Positions 8,407-17,559 are shown, counted from the first letter of the stretch. The stretch is DNA of 64,000 nt from Leuconostoc pseudomesenteroides KCTC 3652 (GCF_014634745.1 NZ_BMBP01000001.1:421607-485606); one strand, 5' to 3'. The notes: generated by a model from the letters alone, not told the origin. Program-made: numbers and translations.

Positions 8407-9024
8407 ATGACAAAAAAAATTCTAATTCTCGGTGCTAATGGTCAAATTGCCAAATTAGTGGTTAATATGTTAGCCAATACCGACACACAATTAAAGCTCA
8501 CCTCTCTTCACGCCAAACCAGCCCAACACATTACCAAGCTAGACGCAGCAAGTGAAGCTGATTTGGTGACAGCATTAAAAAATATTGACATCGTATATGC
8601 CAATGTTGGTGCCGAAGGTCGTCAAAAAAATGTGGCTAATGCGTTAGTCAACGCCATGCATACTGCCGGTGTGTCTCGACTGATTTGGATCGCGACAATT
8701 GGCATTTACAATGAGTTGCCACCACAGCAAGCTGATTTATGGCGCAATATTTTGGGTACTCCCGAAAACGAAAACAGCTACATTGGTGATCAAGCCGCTG
8801 CCGCACAACGTATTACAGCATCTCAACTTGATTACACCATTATCAGACCCAATGAACTCACTGATGACAATAAAATGCAGCAACTTAACGTTCAAACTGA
8901 TCCAAACGAAGAAATTATTGGTGGGCCAATCACACGCACTAGTGTCGCAGAATTTGTCACACAACTCATCAACAATCCCGACCAATATATCGCTGAATCC
9001 GTTGCGATTTCGTCAACTCATTAA
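8407..9024 (+). CDS. NAD(P)-binding protein, atypical short-chain dehydrogenase (SDR) / NmrA-like
   Basis: A 205-residue Rossmann protein: the dinucleotide loop GANGQIA is at residues 9-15, and DIVYANVG and a conserved RLIWIATIGIYNEL stretch match atypical SDRs. TIIRPNELTD follows, typical of the NAD(P)H-binding family often named after YwnB or YhfK. The catalytic Tyr-Lys pair of classical SDRs is not clear, so it may sense cofactors or reduce small carbonyls. The SD is weak (GAAAGT just before ATG). No terminator is evident before the next gene. Confidence 0.82.
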   Translation: MTKKILILGANGQIAKLVVNMLANTDTQLKLTSLHAKPAQHITKLDAASEADLVTALKNIDIVYANVGAEGRQKNVANALVNAMHTAGVSRLIWIATIGIYNELPPQQADLWRNILGTPENENSYIGDQAAAAQRITASQLDYTIIRPNELTDDNKMQQLNVQTDPNEEIIGGPITRTSVAEFVTQLINNPDQYIAESVAISSTH

Positions 9025-9126
9025 TCTTGATAATCATAAAAAGGTCTCAGAATGAATTGCCTTGACTAAGCAAATTTTTCTGCCCTTTTTTATTAGCAAG
9101 TTGTTATTTTTTAGGAACACTCATTT

Positions 9127-11736
9127 ATGAAACACACTTTAAAACGCTACACACTGTCACCATTAGCACTCAGCTTTTGGATCCCCCTACTGATTATGTT
9201 AGCTTATTTTGCCTATCGTCACATGGCACCATTTGGCACCAACTCAATTTTAACAGTAGACCTCGGTCAACAATACATTGATCAATTTGCAGCATTCAAG
9301 CATACCTTACTGCAGCATCCTAGTAGCTTTTTTTATTCATTTTCCAATGCCTTAGGCGGAGATATGCTGGGTGAATGGGCTTATTACTTAATGAGTCCTT
9401 TTAACCTTATTTTTTTAATGGTTCCTAACGCCTCACTCCCCAGCGCCATTCTACTCGTCACTGTGCTCAAATTTGGGGCAGCTGGCCTATCAATGGCTTA
9501 TCTATTGCAAAAATTGCACCTGCAACAACATTACTATGTCACTTTGTTCGCCGTTAACTACGCACTATCTGGTTGGTTCATTGCAAACGACTTAAATTTG
9601 TTATGGCTCGACACCGTCATTTTACTGCCATTGGTAATTTTGGCACTTGAACGTTTGTTTTATCAACAATCTTGGTGGCAATATAGCCTTTTGCTTGGTG
9701 CCAGTATTATTTGTAACTATTATATTGGCTATATGGTCGCCATTTTTGTCGTATTGTATTTTTCTTGGCGCTTGACTTGGCCAAATATTAAACATCGTTG
9801 GCTAATTCTAAGACGCTTTATTGTTAGTTCAGCTATTGGTGGTGGCCTATCAGCTTGGCTAATTTTACCGACTTATTTTCAGCTTAAATTAGGCAAAACA
9901 CAGTACAATTCTGATTTTTCTTTCAAGTTTGATAATAATCCTTTACATCTTTTGTTTAAATTAATTCCGGGTAGTTTTAATTTTGACCAGATGCAAAATG
10001 GACAAGCAAATTTTTATGTCAGTGCTTTCGTTTTAATCACATTAACAGCTTTTTTCACGACACGTGTTATTAAATTACGCGTCAAAATCGGGGCATTTTT
10101 ACTGTTAGCCTTCTTAATATTAGCCACTACTTGGGCACCACTTACTTTATTATTCCACGGTTTTCAATACCCAGTTTGGTATCCATACCGTTTCAGTTTT
10201 TTGATTAGTTTCTTTGTCATTTATTTAGCTGCTATTAGTTGGCAGCCAACTTGGCGGCCACGCCTGATGACCATTACTACTTTGTTAGTCATATTTAGTG
10301 CCATTGCTATTTATGCCACACTCAGTGATGCTAAAATCAATTACATCAATCGTTCAAGTATTGCTTTATTTATTGGCTTAGCGCTGCTAACATTGGCGCA
10401 GTTCACTTTTAAAGTTCATGACAAATTTTGGCTACCCATTTTATGTGGCTTAACGTTATTATCCCTCACAGCAAATGTTGTGTTCACGCTAGACAACTTT
10501 TCTTATTTAACAAATACAGAGTATCAAAATACGATCAAAGCGCTCACAGCGGATAAAAAGTTTCTAAAAAAAGATACCTCTTGGTATCGTGTAGCGCAAA
10601 CATTTCAACGCACTCGTGGTGATGGCATGATGTTTGATTATTATGGCGGTGCCCATTTCAGCTCGGCTTTACCAAAATCTACGCCAACTTTTTTTGGCAA
10701 TTTTGGACAACCGGACGGCGATAATTATGTTGTGTATAGCAATGGCAGTCTCTTATCTGATGCACTGCTGGGCATGAAATATATGATCACCCCAAATGGT
10801 CAAGACAATGGCGATGCTGGTCAACCTAGTCAACATTTAATTGGATATCGTCCGGACACCAGTAATTACAGTTTAAAAGCAACAACATCGACTACTAATA
10901 TTTATCAGAATCAAAATGCCCTACCAATAGCGTTTGCAGCCAACTCCGGCGCACTTAATACCAAAATGCTCTATAATAATCCCTTGCAAAACCAGGGCAA
11001 TCTCTGGCAAAGTTTGACTGGTGATTTGACATCGACAGTTGACACAGACAATTTTCAAAAAGCTATTGGTCATAATGTCAAAGCACCAACAACAATTACA
11101 AATGCGATCATAACACGTCAAAATGCGAGTCAACCTGCTAGTTTGGACTTGCAATTTACCCCAACAACTAATGATAGCTACTATTTGACCATTGGCAGCG
11201 GTCTGGATATTAAAAACTTTGACCTCCTAATTAACGGTAAGGTCATTACACAATTTAGCTCTTATCGCCACACTGTTATTGTTAATCTTAATTCAAATGC
11301 CAAAAATAAGTTGCAGACAATCACTTTTAGAATGAAAGATACCCAAACATTAGCCTTGTCTAACGTCACCCTCTATCATGTCGATAACAAGCGGATTGCA
11401 GATGATGCTAGCGGGTTAAAGCAAAATAGCCTTAAGATCACAAAACGTTCCGAACGACACATTAAGGGGACAATCACGACGACATCAACAAAGCCATTGA
11501 TTATGACTACCATTCCATTTGTTGCTGGGTGGCATATAGCGGTTGATGGCAAAACCGTTCAAGCCGACAAAGTGGCTAACTATTTTATCGGTATTAAAAC
11601 AAAACCAGGGCGGCACACAATATCTATGACCTATACCCCACCATTTTTATGGTCGGGTCTTGCTATTACAATCATTGCGACAGTTATATTAGTAATATTT
11701 AGCAATTTATCTATTGCAAAAAAGGTCACCACATGA
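9127..11736 (+). CDS. YfhO family multispanning membrane protein (glycosyltransferase-like)
   Basis: An 869-residue integral membrane protein of the YfhO family. The start region has a first membrane helix followed by DLGQQYIDQFAAFK, the hallmark loop of YfhO proteins, and a run of about 12-14 hydrophobic helices occupies roughly residues 15-465. A large external domain (about 470-830) and a last helix near the C-terminus complete it. Homologues are thought to glycosylate lipoteichoic acid or other surface polymers with lipid-linked sugars. AGGA lies 10 bases before the ATG. The gene stands alone; greA starts 57 bases downstream. Confidence 0.85.
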   Translation: MKHTLKRYTLSPLALSFWIPLLIMLAYFAYRHMAPFGTNSILTVDLGQQYIDQFAAFKHTLLQHPSSFFYSFSNALGGDMLGEWAYYLMSPFNLIFLMVPNASLPSAILLVTVLKFGAAGLSMAYLLQKLHLQQHYYVTLFAVNYALSGWFIANDLNLLWLDTVILLPLVILALERLFYQQSWWQYSLLLGASIICNYYIGYMVAIFVVLYFSWRLTWPNIKHRWLILRRFIVSSAIGGGLSAWLILPTYFQLKLGKTQYNSDFSFKFDNNPLHLLFKLIPGSFNFDQMQNGQANFYVSAFVLITLTAFFTTRVIKLRVKIGAFLLLAFLILATTWAPLTLLFHGFQYPVWYPYRFSFLISFFVIYLAAISWQPTWRPRLMTITTLLVIFSAIAIYATLSDAKINYINRSSIALFIGLALLTLAQFTFKVHDKFWLPILCGLTLLSLTANVVFTLDNFSYLTNTEYQNTIKALTADKKFLKKDTSWYRVAQTFQRTRGDGMMFDYYGGAHFSSALPKSTPTFFGNFGQPDGDNYVVYSNGSLLSDALLGMKYMITPNGQDNGDAGQPSQHLIGYRPDTSNYSLKATTSTTNIYQNQNALPIAFAANSGALNTKMLYNNPLQNQGNLWQSLTGDLTSTVDTDNFQKAIGHNVKAPTTITNAIITRQNASQPASLDLQFTPTTNDSYYLTIGSGLDIKNFDLLINGKVITQFSSYRHTVIVNLNSNAKNKLQTITFRMKDTQTLALSNVTLYHVDNKRIADDASGLKQNSLKITKRSERHIKGTITTTSTKPLIMTTIPFVAGWHIAVDGKTVQADKVANYFIGIKTKPGRHTISMTYTPPFLWSGLAITIIATVILVIFSNLSIAKKVTT

Positions 11737-11793
11737 TATGCTTTTTTCGTTATATTTTGCGGAAAAACACGCAAATTGAAAGGAAAAACACTT

Positions 11794-12276
11794 ATGTCAG
11801 AAGAAAAAACATATCCAATGACAACTGAAGGTCGTGATAAGCTACAAGCTGAATTAGACGACCTCATTGCTAACCAACGCCCAGAAATTACAAAACGTAT
11901 CCAAATTGCGCGATCATACGGTGACTTGTCTGAAAATTCAGAATATCAATCAGCAAAAGATGAACAAGCCTTTGTTGAAGGTCGCATTCAAACAATCAAA
12001 AAGATGCTTGAAAACGTTGAAATCATTGATTCTAATGCAACTGCTGAGGATGAAGTTTCTCTCGGTAAAACCGTTACTTTTAAAGAATTACCTGATGAAG
12101 AACCTGAAACTTATACAATTGTTGGTTCTGTTGAGGCTGATCCACTAGCCGGTAAAATTTCAAACGAATCACCAATGGCAACCGCATTAATTGGTAAAAA
12201 GGTCAACGACACAGTCGCGGTACCACTTCCAAACGGCATCAACATTAATGTTCAAATTTTAGAAGTTAAAAAATAA
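11794..12276 (+). CDS. greA: Transcription elongation factor GreA
   Basis: A 160-residue GreA: the N-terminal coiled coil (about residues 10-75) carries the acidic tip motif ARSYGDLSENSEYQSAKDEQ, which reaches the RNA polymerase active site and stimulates RNA cleavage in backtracked complexes. The C-terminal domain has the usual ESPMATALIGKKVND. ATG 11794 is chosen because AAAGGA precedes it at good spacing and the family starts with a short polar tail; the frame is open to 11776. The gene ends at a bidirectional terminator. Confidence 0.96.
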   Translation: MSEEKTYPMTTEGRDKLQAELDDLIANQRPEITKRIQIARSYGDLSENSEYQSAKDEQAFVEGRIQTIKKMLENVEIIDSNATAEDEVSLGKTVTFKELPDEEPETYTIVGSVEADPLAGKISNESPMATALIGKKVNDTVAVPLPNGININVQILEVKK

Positions 12277-12278
12277 CC

Positions 12279-12311
12279 AAAAAAAAGAAAGCGCCGTGCT
12301 TTCTTTTTTTT
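12279..12311. terminator. Bidirectional terminator, greA / ABC permease
   Basis: AAAAAAGAAAGC and GCTTTCTTTTTT form a stem around GCCGT with A and T runs on both sides, between convergent genes. Confidence 0.9.
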
Positions 12312-12316
12312 GTTGA

Positions 12317-13090
12317 TTAATTGTTTTTGCGATACACCATGAGAGACAATGGCATAAAAATCGCAATGATTATAATACCACTAATAATAACCAGAGTTGC
12401 TTCAGTATTCCAGTAACCTGTTTTCATGATTGCCCGAATAGCACTAATCGTTATGGTCACAGGATTCAATTGCACAATGCTTTGTAAAAATAATGGCAAT
12501 GTCCTGATTGGAATAAAGGCATTTGATAGAAATGTCATCACCAATATAATGATCATGGAAAGGCTTCCTATCAATTCTGCATTTTTCACTAATAAACCAA
12601 CCAAAACAAAGATCCAAGAAGTTGCCCATCCAATAAATATTGCTAAAATTAAGACACAAGCAATCATTATTAGATTGACAGAGGGCCGCCATCCAATTGC
12701 AAACGCTGTTCCTAAGGAAATCAAACCGGACAACAACAATCGAAGTGCGTCACCAATAAGTTGACCAGCTAGCGGAACAAATGCAGAAATTGGTAACGTT
12801 TTAAATCTATCAAAAATACCACTATTAATGTCCTCTCGCAATTGCTGACCCGATCCCGCTGCCGCATTTAGAATGCTTTGAATCAAGATACCAGACACAA
12901 GCATTGGCAAATACGCATGCACACTTCCAGCAATCACACCGCCGAAAAGAAATCCAAACAAAAGCGTGAAGATAATCGGTTGAATAATAACATCACTCAG
13001 ATTATCTGGATTATGCCACGTCTTGAGCAAGTTCCGATGCGCCATTGCTAAAGTTGTGCTCATAGTACTGGCTTTTTTTTGATTTTTCAT
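12317..13090 (-). CDS. ABC-2 type (DrrB-like) transporter permease
   Basis: A 257-residue membrane protein with about six helices; the conserved segment SGQQLREDINSGIFDRFKTLPIS between helices 2 and 3 is the ABC-2/DrrB signature. With the ATPase encoded upstream it forms an exporter, probably of a drug, toxic compound or lipid. ATG 13090 follows GAGGAG by 7 bases; an in-frame TTG at 13105 overlapping the ATPase gene has no SD. The pair is divergent from a MarR regulator and should be controlled by it. Confidence 0.9.
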   Translation of the reverse strand: MKNQKKASTMSTTLAMAHRNLLKTWHNPDNLSDVIIQPIIFTLLFGFLFGGVIAGSVHAYLPMLVSGILIQSILNAAAGSGQQLREDINSGIFDRFKTLPISAFVPLAGQLIGDALRLLLSGLISLGTAFAIGWRPSVNLIMIACVLILAIFIGWATSWIFVLVGLLVKNAELIGSLSMIIILVMTFLSNAFIPIRTLPLFLQSIVQLNPVTITISAIRAIMKTGYWNTEATLVIISGIIIIAIFMPLSLMVYRKNN

Positions 13091-13101
13091 GATATGTCTC
13101 C

Positions 13102-14043
13102 TCAATTTTTACCCACTGTCATTGATAAAAATACCTCATCTAAAGATGGTGCATCAATTTTAAAACTGCTTAGCATGATTTTAGATGCTAGGATTTTGTC
13201 CAAAATTTCAGACACTTTGTTAAAAGCATTATTGTCTAATATAACGGTTAGATTTCTATTTTCAACATTAACCGTTTTTCCTAAAACTTTTTCAATGATA
13301 CTTTGCGTTGGAATGACTGACTCATTCTGCTCAACAGTCACTTTCAGCTGCAATCCACCGACAAGCTTTTTCAATTCACTTGGTTTATCCTCAGCTATTA
13401 ACCTACCGTGATCAATCAATGCAATTCTGTCCGCTAACTGATCAGCCTCTTCCAAATATTGAGTGGTCAAAAGAACCGTGGTGCCATTTTTTACTAATTT
13501 TTGAATTGCTACCCACATTTGTGTACGTGTTCTCGGATCTAGCCCCGTTGTGGGTTCATCCAAAAATAAAATACTGGGATTACCGATCAGACTAATGGCT
13601 AAGTCTAATCGTCGTAACATCCCACCAGAAAATGTTGAAACAGAATGATTTGCCGACTGAACTAAGTCAAAATCAACTAGTAATTCTTCTGAACGTTGAT
13701 GTGCAGAATCACGATTTAATCCGTTTAATCTACCAAATAAAAACAAATTTTCTCGTGCACTGAGTTCTTTATCAATTGTTGCACTTTGCCCAGTAACACT
13801 AAACTGTGATCTCACCTGACGACTTTGAGAAATTGTATTCAAACCATTAATCACAATTTCACCTTGGTCTGGGTGCATAAGTGTGGTCATCATATTAATT
13901 AAAGTGGACTTACCAGCACCATTTGGACCAAGTAATCCAAAAATTTCACCTTTTTTCACATCAAAACTAATATCATTGACTGCAACATGTTGTCCAAATT
14001 TTTTTGAAATGTTTTTAACGCTTATCGCTACTTCATTTTCCAT
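13102..14043 (-). CDS. ABC transporter ATP-binding protein (DrrA-like)
   Basis: A 313-residue ATPase: Walker A GPNGAGKST, signature FSGGMLRRLDLA, Walker B ILFLDEPTTGLD, and a C-terminal extension of about 80 residues as in DrrA-type exporters. ATG 14043 follows GAGG by 8 bases. The frame is open back to 14256, but that part runs through the promoter/operator region and into the divergent gene, so it is excluded. It is the first gene of a two-gene exporter operon; a consensus promoter (TTGACA, 17 bases, TACAAT) lies inside a palindrome that is a likely MarR operator. Confidence 0.93.
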   Translation of the reverse strand: MENEVAISVKNISKKFGQHVAVNDISFDVKKGEIFGLLGPNGAGKSTLINMMTTLMHPDQGEIVINGLNTISQSRQVRSQFSVTGQSATIDKELSARENLFLFGRLNGLNRDSAHQRSEELLVDFDLVQSANHSVSTFSGGMLRRLDLAISLIGNPSILFLDEPTTGLDPRTRTQMWVAIQKLVKNGTTVLLTTQYLEEADQLADRIALIDHGRLIAEDKPSELKKLVGGLQLKVTVEQNESVIPTQSIIEKVLGKTVNVENRNLTVILDNNAFNKVSEILDKILASKIMLSSFKIDAPSLDEVFLSMTVGKN

Positions 14044-14063
14044 AACATATACCTCACTACATT

Positions 14064-14136
14064 TAATCAGGGACCCTTGATTATTATTGTAAGGTCCCCT
14101 GATTAATTTGTCAAGTAGAATAGTGTATACTAAAAT
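14064..14136. promoter_or_regulatory. Divergent promoters and probable MarR operator
   Basis: A dyad TAATCAGGG (14064-14072) / CCCTGATTA (14097-14105), with further matching CCTT/AAGG inside, spans the minus promoter TTGACA (14114-14109), 17 bases, TACAAT (14091-14086) of the ABC genes. The plus promoter of the regulator is TTGTCA (14108-14113), 17 bases, TAAAAT (14131-14136), so both -35 boxes overlap. One bound repressor dimer could silence both directions. Confidence 0.75.
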
Positions 14137-14161
14137 AATTGAGCGGAGGTTAACATCAATT

Positions 14162-14668
14162 ATGGAACGCAAAATCAAGTCAGAATTAATTGCCGGAAAA
14201 TTAGCCGAATACGAACAATTAACAAAAATATATGACGATATCGTGCAAGACGTCAAACCAAGATTGACAGTAGAAGGTCAAGGAAAGGTATTACTTGCTT
14301 TAGCAGATGAAGATCATTTATCTCAAAGCCAAATTTCGTCACGACTTGAAATCTCACCACAATCTACGGGTGAATTTGTTTCAAAATTAGCCAAGCGTGA
14401 TTTAGTATCATTGAGCAAATCTGAAAAAGATAGACGAATCAATCTTGTTAGCTTAACGACAAAAGGACGAGAAGAAATTGAATCTTCTTTTCAAGAAGTA
14501 CCAAAATTCATAACCGTCTTATCAAATGAAGAAATGGACCAATTCAATCGTTTAATGACCAAAATTATTGCTGCTATGTATGAAGATATTGATAAGGCTA
14601 ATCCAACACTTGGCGTTAAATTCCATAAATTACTAGCAAACCGGTATTTAAAACAATATAAAAAGTAA
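14162..14668 (+). CDS. MarR family transcriptional regulator
   Basis: A 168-residue winged-helix repressor: the recognition helix region is LSQSQISSRLEISPQSTGEFVSKLAKRDLV and the wing SKSEKDRRINLVSLT, both typical MarR. GGAGG lies 12 bases before the ATG, a long but usable spacing. It is divergent from the ABC exporter pair, and the palindrome between them is its likely site; the usual logic would be release of repression by the exported compound. The ligand cannot be read from the sequence. Confidence 0.9.
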   Translation: MERKIKSELIAGKLAEYEQLTKIYDDIVQDVKPRLTVEGQGKVLLALADEDHLSQSQISSRLEISPQSTGEFVSKLAKRDLVSLSKSEKDRRINLVSLTTKGREEIESSFQEVPKFITVLSNEEMDQFNRLMTKIIAAMYEDIDKANPTLGVKFHKLLANRYLKQYKK

Positions 14669-14771
14669 TTGCCGGCATGCCTCATTTTTATTAAGCGTAT
14701 CAATAATGACTTAATTTACTGCTATGGTTTTTGTACTAAGCAAACGAAATACACATATTTTTGTACTAAAA

Positions 14772-14796
14772 AACGGGCAAACAATGTTTGCCCGTT
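14772..14796. terminator. Bidirectional terminator after the sugar uptake gene
   Basis: AACGGGCAAAC (14772-14782) pairs perfectly with GTTTGCCCGTT (14786-14796) around a 3-base loop. TTTTTT follows on the minus strand; the plus side is also T-rich. Confidence 0.92.
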
Positions 14797-14802
14797 CATT
14801 TT

Positions 14803-15768
14803 TTATGCAAAACTATTAATATTACCAATGATGATAGCGCCAATAACAACTAATATTGTACCAATTGCAATCATCTTCATTTGATAGCTTGACTTTTTCT
14901 CACCCAACAAATAGATGCCACCAAAAGTACCCACGATGATGCCTAATTGAGAAAAAGTTGTGGCAATTGTTTGTCCAATATCAGGATTTGCCGCAGAAAT
15001 GAACATGAAAATATTACCGGTTGCCCAAACCAAACCTGTCAGAATGTTCTTCCAAGTTGACAGCTGGAACATAATTTCTGATTCTTTCAAGACAAACATC
15101 ACAATTAAGAAAGCACCAACTACTTGTCCAATTGATTGTGGACCAACAATTGCTGTCATATAATCAACACCATTGCCACGCGCCTTGATAGCATCTGAAA
15201 TATAGCCAATTTTGTTCAAAAAGTTAGGCAAAACAAAGTAAAACATGAATCCAGCCGTTGAGATTGCCAAGTAGATCAGTCCCTTGGTCATGCTTTTGGT
15301 TCTCTCTTCTGCTTCAATGCCATTACTATTTTTAGCTTTATCACGAGCTGAAATTAATGTGGCGCCAATAACAACAGCAATGATTGAAACTGCACCAATC
15401 GCCCACATTTTGCCAGTCTTCCATTCACCCAGAACAGCTGCAGCCATCAACGCATTAGTCACAATTTGACCAGCTGTTGACAAAGGAATAGCTAAAGATA
15501 CCCCTAAGTCTTTAATTGCCAAAAATTGACCGGCGGTTCCAACTGCCCAAACAAGTCCAGAAACAACGCCGACAACCCAAATGTGACTATTGAGTTCAAT
15601 GTGACGTGGCATCACAAAGAAAAACATGGTGGCTAATCCAAATATTAAAGCACCAAAAGTCATGCCTAATGTTTGTTGCCCTGCGGTTCCGCCCATTTTT
15701 GTATTGACTAATCCAACCGATCCCCATGCCAATGCCGGCACCAAAGCCAGTAAAATTGCTGCGTTCAT
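14803..15768 (-). CDS. GRP-family sugar uptake protein (GlcU/RbsU type)
   Basis: A 321-residue membrane protein with ten predicted helices in two halves. The start MNAAILLALVPALAWGSVGL and repeated GTAGQFLAIKDLGVSLAIPLSTAGQ are typical of the glucose/ribose porter family. A charged loop (about residues 143-160) separates the halves and makes it longer than most members. AAGGAG is 11 bases before the ATG. Two cre-like sites upstream, one inside the promoter spacer, indicate repression by CcpA or a LacI-type regulator. Glucose and ribose are the likely substrates; the sequence does not decide. Confidence 0.88.
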   Translation of the reverse strand: MNAAILLALVPALAWGSVGLVNTKMGGTAGQQTLGMTFGALIFGLATMFFFVMPRHIELNSHIWVVGVVSGLVWAVGTAGQFLAIKDLGVSLAIPLSTAGQIVTNALMAAAVLGEWKTGKMWAIGAVSIIAVVIGATLISARDKAKNSNGIEAEERTKSMTKGLIYLAISTAGFMFYFVLPNFLNKIGYISDAIKARGNGVDYMTAIVGPQSIGQVVGAFLIVMFVLKESEIMFQLSTWKNILTGLVWATGNIFMFISAANPDIGQTIATTFSQLGIIVGTFGGIYLLGEKKSSYQMKMIAIGTILVVIGAIIIGNINSFA

Positions 15769-15827
15769 AACTGATAAAACTCCTTCTTATTTGTGATGCT
15801 TTAAATCATCATTTTTAACACTACTAA

Positions 15828-15886
15828 TTGTACACTAGTGAAAACGTTTACACAAGCCTACAATTTAATTTCTGTAAACGTTTTCA
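15828..15886 (-). promoter_or_regulatory. Promoter with two cre-like operators
   Basis: TGAAAACGTTTACA (15839-15852) and TGTAAACGTTTTCA (15873-15886) are mirror copies of the cre/LacI-family consensus, 20 bases apart. On the minus strand TTGTGT, 17 bases, TACAAT (ending near 15828) forms the promoter; the first site sits in its spacer and the second is upstream. Confidence 0.8.
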
Positions 15887-15993
15887 TCGTTGATATTGTG
15901 CCTTTCATCACAATTAGTATTTGACCAAACAAAAAGACGCGTAATACCCCCGTTTTGAGGTAAAATTGCGCCTAATTGTTGTTTAGTCATATT

Positions 15994-16011
15994 ACTCATT
16001 AATTAATGAGT
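15994..16011. repeat. Perfect 18-bp palindrome over a stop codon
   Basis: ACTCATTAATTAATGAGT is self-complementary and covers the last codons and stop of the quinone-oxidoreductase-like gene. No T-run follows, so it is not a standard terminator. Confidence 0.5.
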
Positions 16012-16950
16012 TGGTACAAAAACTAATCTTTCAGAACTAGGAATTGTCCAATATTTTTCAATTTCTGATAGACCAACTGTTTTAACAGTGAAAGCGAATG
16101 GCTGACTCACTTCAGCTGCAATAATGTCATTAAAAGATTGAATCATATCTTTAACACCAACCGATCCTTGTCCCGAACCAATCAATTGTAGCTTAACAGC
16201 TCTAAATGCTGCGCCTGGGATGGGTGCAGCTTGACCAGCAATACTACCAATTTCAACCCATTTTAGTTCTTGCTCATCATGTGTTCTATTTGGAATAATA
16301 GCTTTCATTGCGTTGGCGGTAATGTCACCCCAAAGGTAATCCAAAACGACATCAACCTGCCGCCCAGCTGCTGCTAATTGATCTTGATAAGCTTTGACAT
16401 CATCCGTGAGACGTATTGTTGCAGTAGCGCCTAAATCTAACAGTGCTTCGAGTTTATCTTGATTCCGTCCAACTGCGATGATTTCAGTTGCTCCCATACG
16501 TTTGGCAATTTGTACGGCCAGCATTCCTGCATTACCAGTTGCCCCTAAAATCATAACACTTTGTCCTTTTTGAAAATGAGCACGGTATTTCAAGGCCATC
16601 CATGACGACAAAGCAGGATTCATCATACCAGCGATTTTTTGATCATCTAGTTGTTTTGGTACGCCGACCCAATGTCCTTTTTTAATCGCAACCCTCTCAG
16701 CAAATCCCCCATTGCCAACAAAAAATACTTTCTCACCAGTCGGCAATAAACCAACGCCGTCAACACCTGGTACCATTGGCAAAATACCTTCGGCAGCATA
16801 ATGAGTGCCTGTCGCGTCACCGCGAGCACGATTTGACAAAGCCGATGCCGTCACGTCAATCATCACTTGATTTTCATCAACGTTTGGTTCGGAAAAGTTT
16901 TTTTCATATTGTGGTCCTTGTTTAAAATCTCTTACAACTGCTGCTTTCAT
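16003..16950 (-). CDS. Zinc-independent medium-chain dehydrogenase, quinone oxidoreductase-like
   Basis: A 315-residue MDR-family protein. The GroES-like N-terminal half lacks the Cys/His zinc ligands, the cofactor loop is GATGNAGMLAVQIAK near residue 145, and PGVDGVG is the usual family stretch. It probably reduces quinones or enals with NADPH. ATG 16950 follows GGAG by 9 bases; the upstream ATG at 16965 has no SD. It is divergent from a MarR-type regulator, and its TTGACT/TATACT promoter is flanked by two TTAC(C/A)GGTAA boxes, so regulation by electrophile or oxidative signals is likely. Confidence 0.88.
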   Translation of the reverse strand: MKAAVVRDFKQGPQYEKNFSEPNVDENQVMIDVTASALSNRARGDATGTHYAAEGILPMVPGVDGVGLLPTGEKVFFVGNGGFAERVAIKKGHWVGVPKQLDDQKIAGMMNPALSSWMALKYRAHFQKGQSVMILGATGNAGMLAVQIAKRMGATEIIAVGRNQDKLEALLDLGATATIRLTDDVKAYQDQLAAAGRQVDVVLDYLWGDITANAMKAIIPNRTHDEQELKWVEIGSIAGQAAPIPGAAFRAVKLQLIGSGQGSVGVKDMIQSFNDIIAAEVSQPFAFTVKTVGLSEIEKYWTIPSSERLVFVPTH

Positions 16951-16976
16951 AGTAATTATCTCCATTTGTTTTTTGT

Positions 16977-17040
16977 TTACCGGTAATGTAAAATAAGTAT
17001 ATAACTTAAATACTTTAAAGTCAATATTTATTACAGGTAA
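16977..17040. promoter_or_regulatory. Promoter and paired TTAC[CA]GGTAA boxes between oxidoreductase and regulator
   Basis: The minus promoter is TTGACT (17024-17019), 17 bases, TATACT (17001-16996). The palindrome TTACCGGTAA (16977-16986) lies just downstream of the -10 box, and TTACAGGTAA (17031-17040) lies just upstream of the -35 box and 5 bases before the regulator ATG. The two boxes are the best operator candidates for the divergent regulator, which would thereby control both genes. Confidence 0.7.
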
Positions 17041-17045
17041 TTAAA

Positions 17046-17531
17046 ATGGAAAAACAGCAACAATTCGAAAAAATAAAACAACTTTTACGAGACAGCCATA
17101 GTGAAAACGACTTAGAACAACAATGGTTTTTAAAGCACGCTCAATCTGCTGATGCGCGAACTATTATTGCAACACAAAAGCGTTTCACACATTCTGAATT
17201 ACAAATTTTGAGTCAACTGGTAGTCAACGACAACGTCACCACTTTTAAAATCTTACAACAGACATCTAATTTGTCACAAGGTATGCTATCAAGATATGTT
17301 AATCATCTTGCTCAATTAACTTTAGTCGAGAAATTTCATCCTCAAGATAACAAAAAAGAAATTTCCTTGCGTTTAACTAATTTAGGAGAAGAATTAGGAC
17401 GCTTACATTGTGAACTTCATCGACGTATCTCAGCAAACGAAAAACAAATACTTGGGGAGTATACGGAACAAGAAATCAATACTATGTTAGAGATTCTATC
17501 TAAACTAATTAATGCACGTCAACACATTTAA
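17046..17531 (+). CDS. MarR-like winged-helix regulator
   Basis: A 161-residue protein with the helix-turn-helix VTTFKILQQTSNLSQGMLSRYVNHLAQLTLVEKF and a wing DNKKEISLRLTNLG, then a long dimerisation helix. It is divergent from the quinone-oxidoreductase-like gene. The SD is weak (AGG inside the second operator box), so binding at that box would also block its own translation start region, consistent with autoregulation. It carries one Cys (in LHCELHRR) that might sense thiol stress; that is a guess. Confidence 0.82.
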   Translation: MEKQQQFEKIKQLLRDSHSENDLEQQWFLKHAQSADARTIIATQKRFTHSELQILSQLVVNDNVTTFKILQQTSNLSQGMLSRYVNHLAQLTLVEKFHPQDNKKEISLRLTNLGEELGRLHCELHRRISANEKQILGEYTEQEINTMLEILSKLINARQHI

Positions 17532-17536
17532 AAAAA

Positions 17537-17557
17537 ACTGCCCAATTTTGGCAGTTT
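17537..17557. terminator. Bidirectional terminator between regulator and wall hydrolase
   Basis: AACTGCC (17537-17543) and GGCAGTT (17551-17557) pair with A and T runs on both sides; the convergent gene ends at 17560. Confidence 0.9.
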
Positions 17558-17559
17558 TT

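Noticed and set aside
13102..14256. Longer start of the ABC ATPase frame back to 14256
   Set aside because: The extra 71 codons cross the promoter and operator and read into the divergent marR gene; a good SD exists at ATG 14043.
15865..15990. 41-codon ORF (starting MTKQQLGAILPQNGG) between the oxidoreductase and the sugar uptake gene
   Set aside because: No SD, ends within the operator region of the next gene. It could be a decayed gene start, but nothing supports expression.
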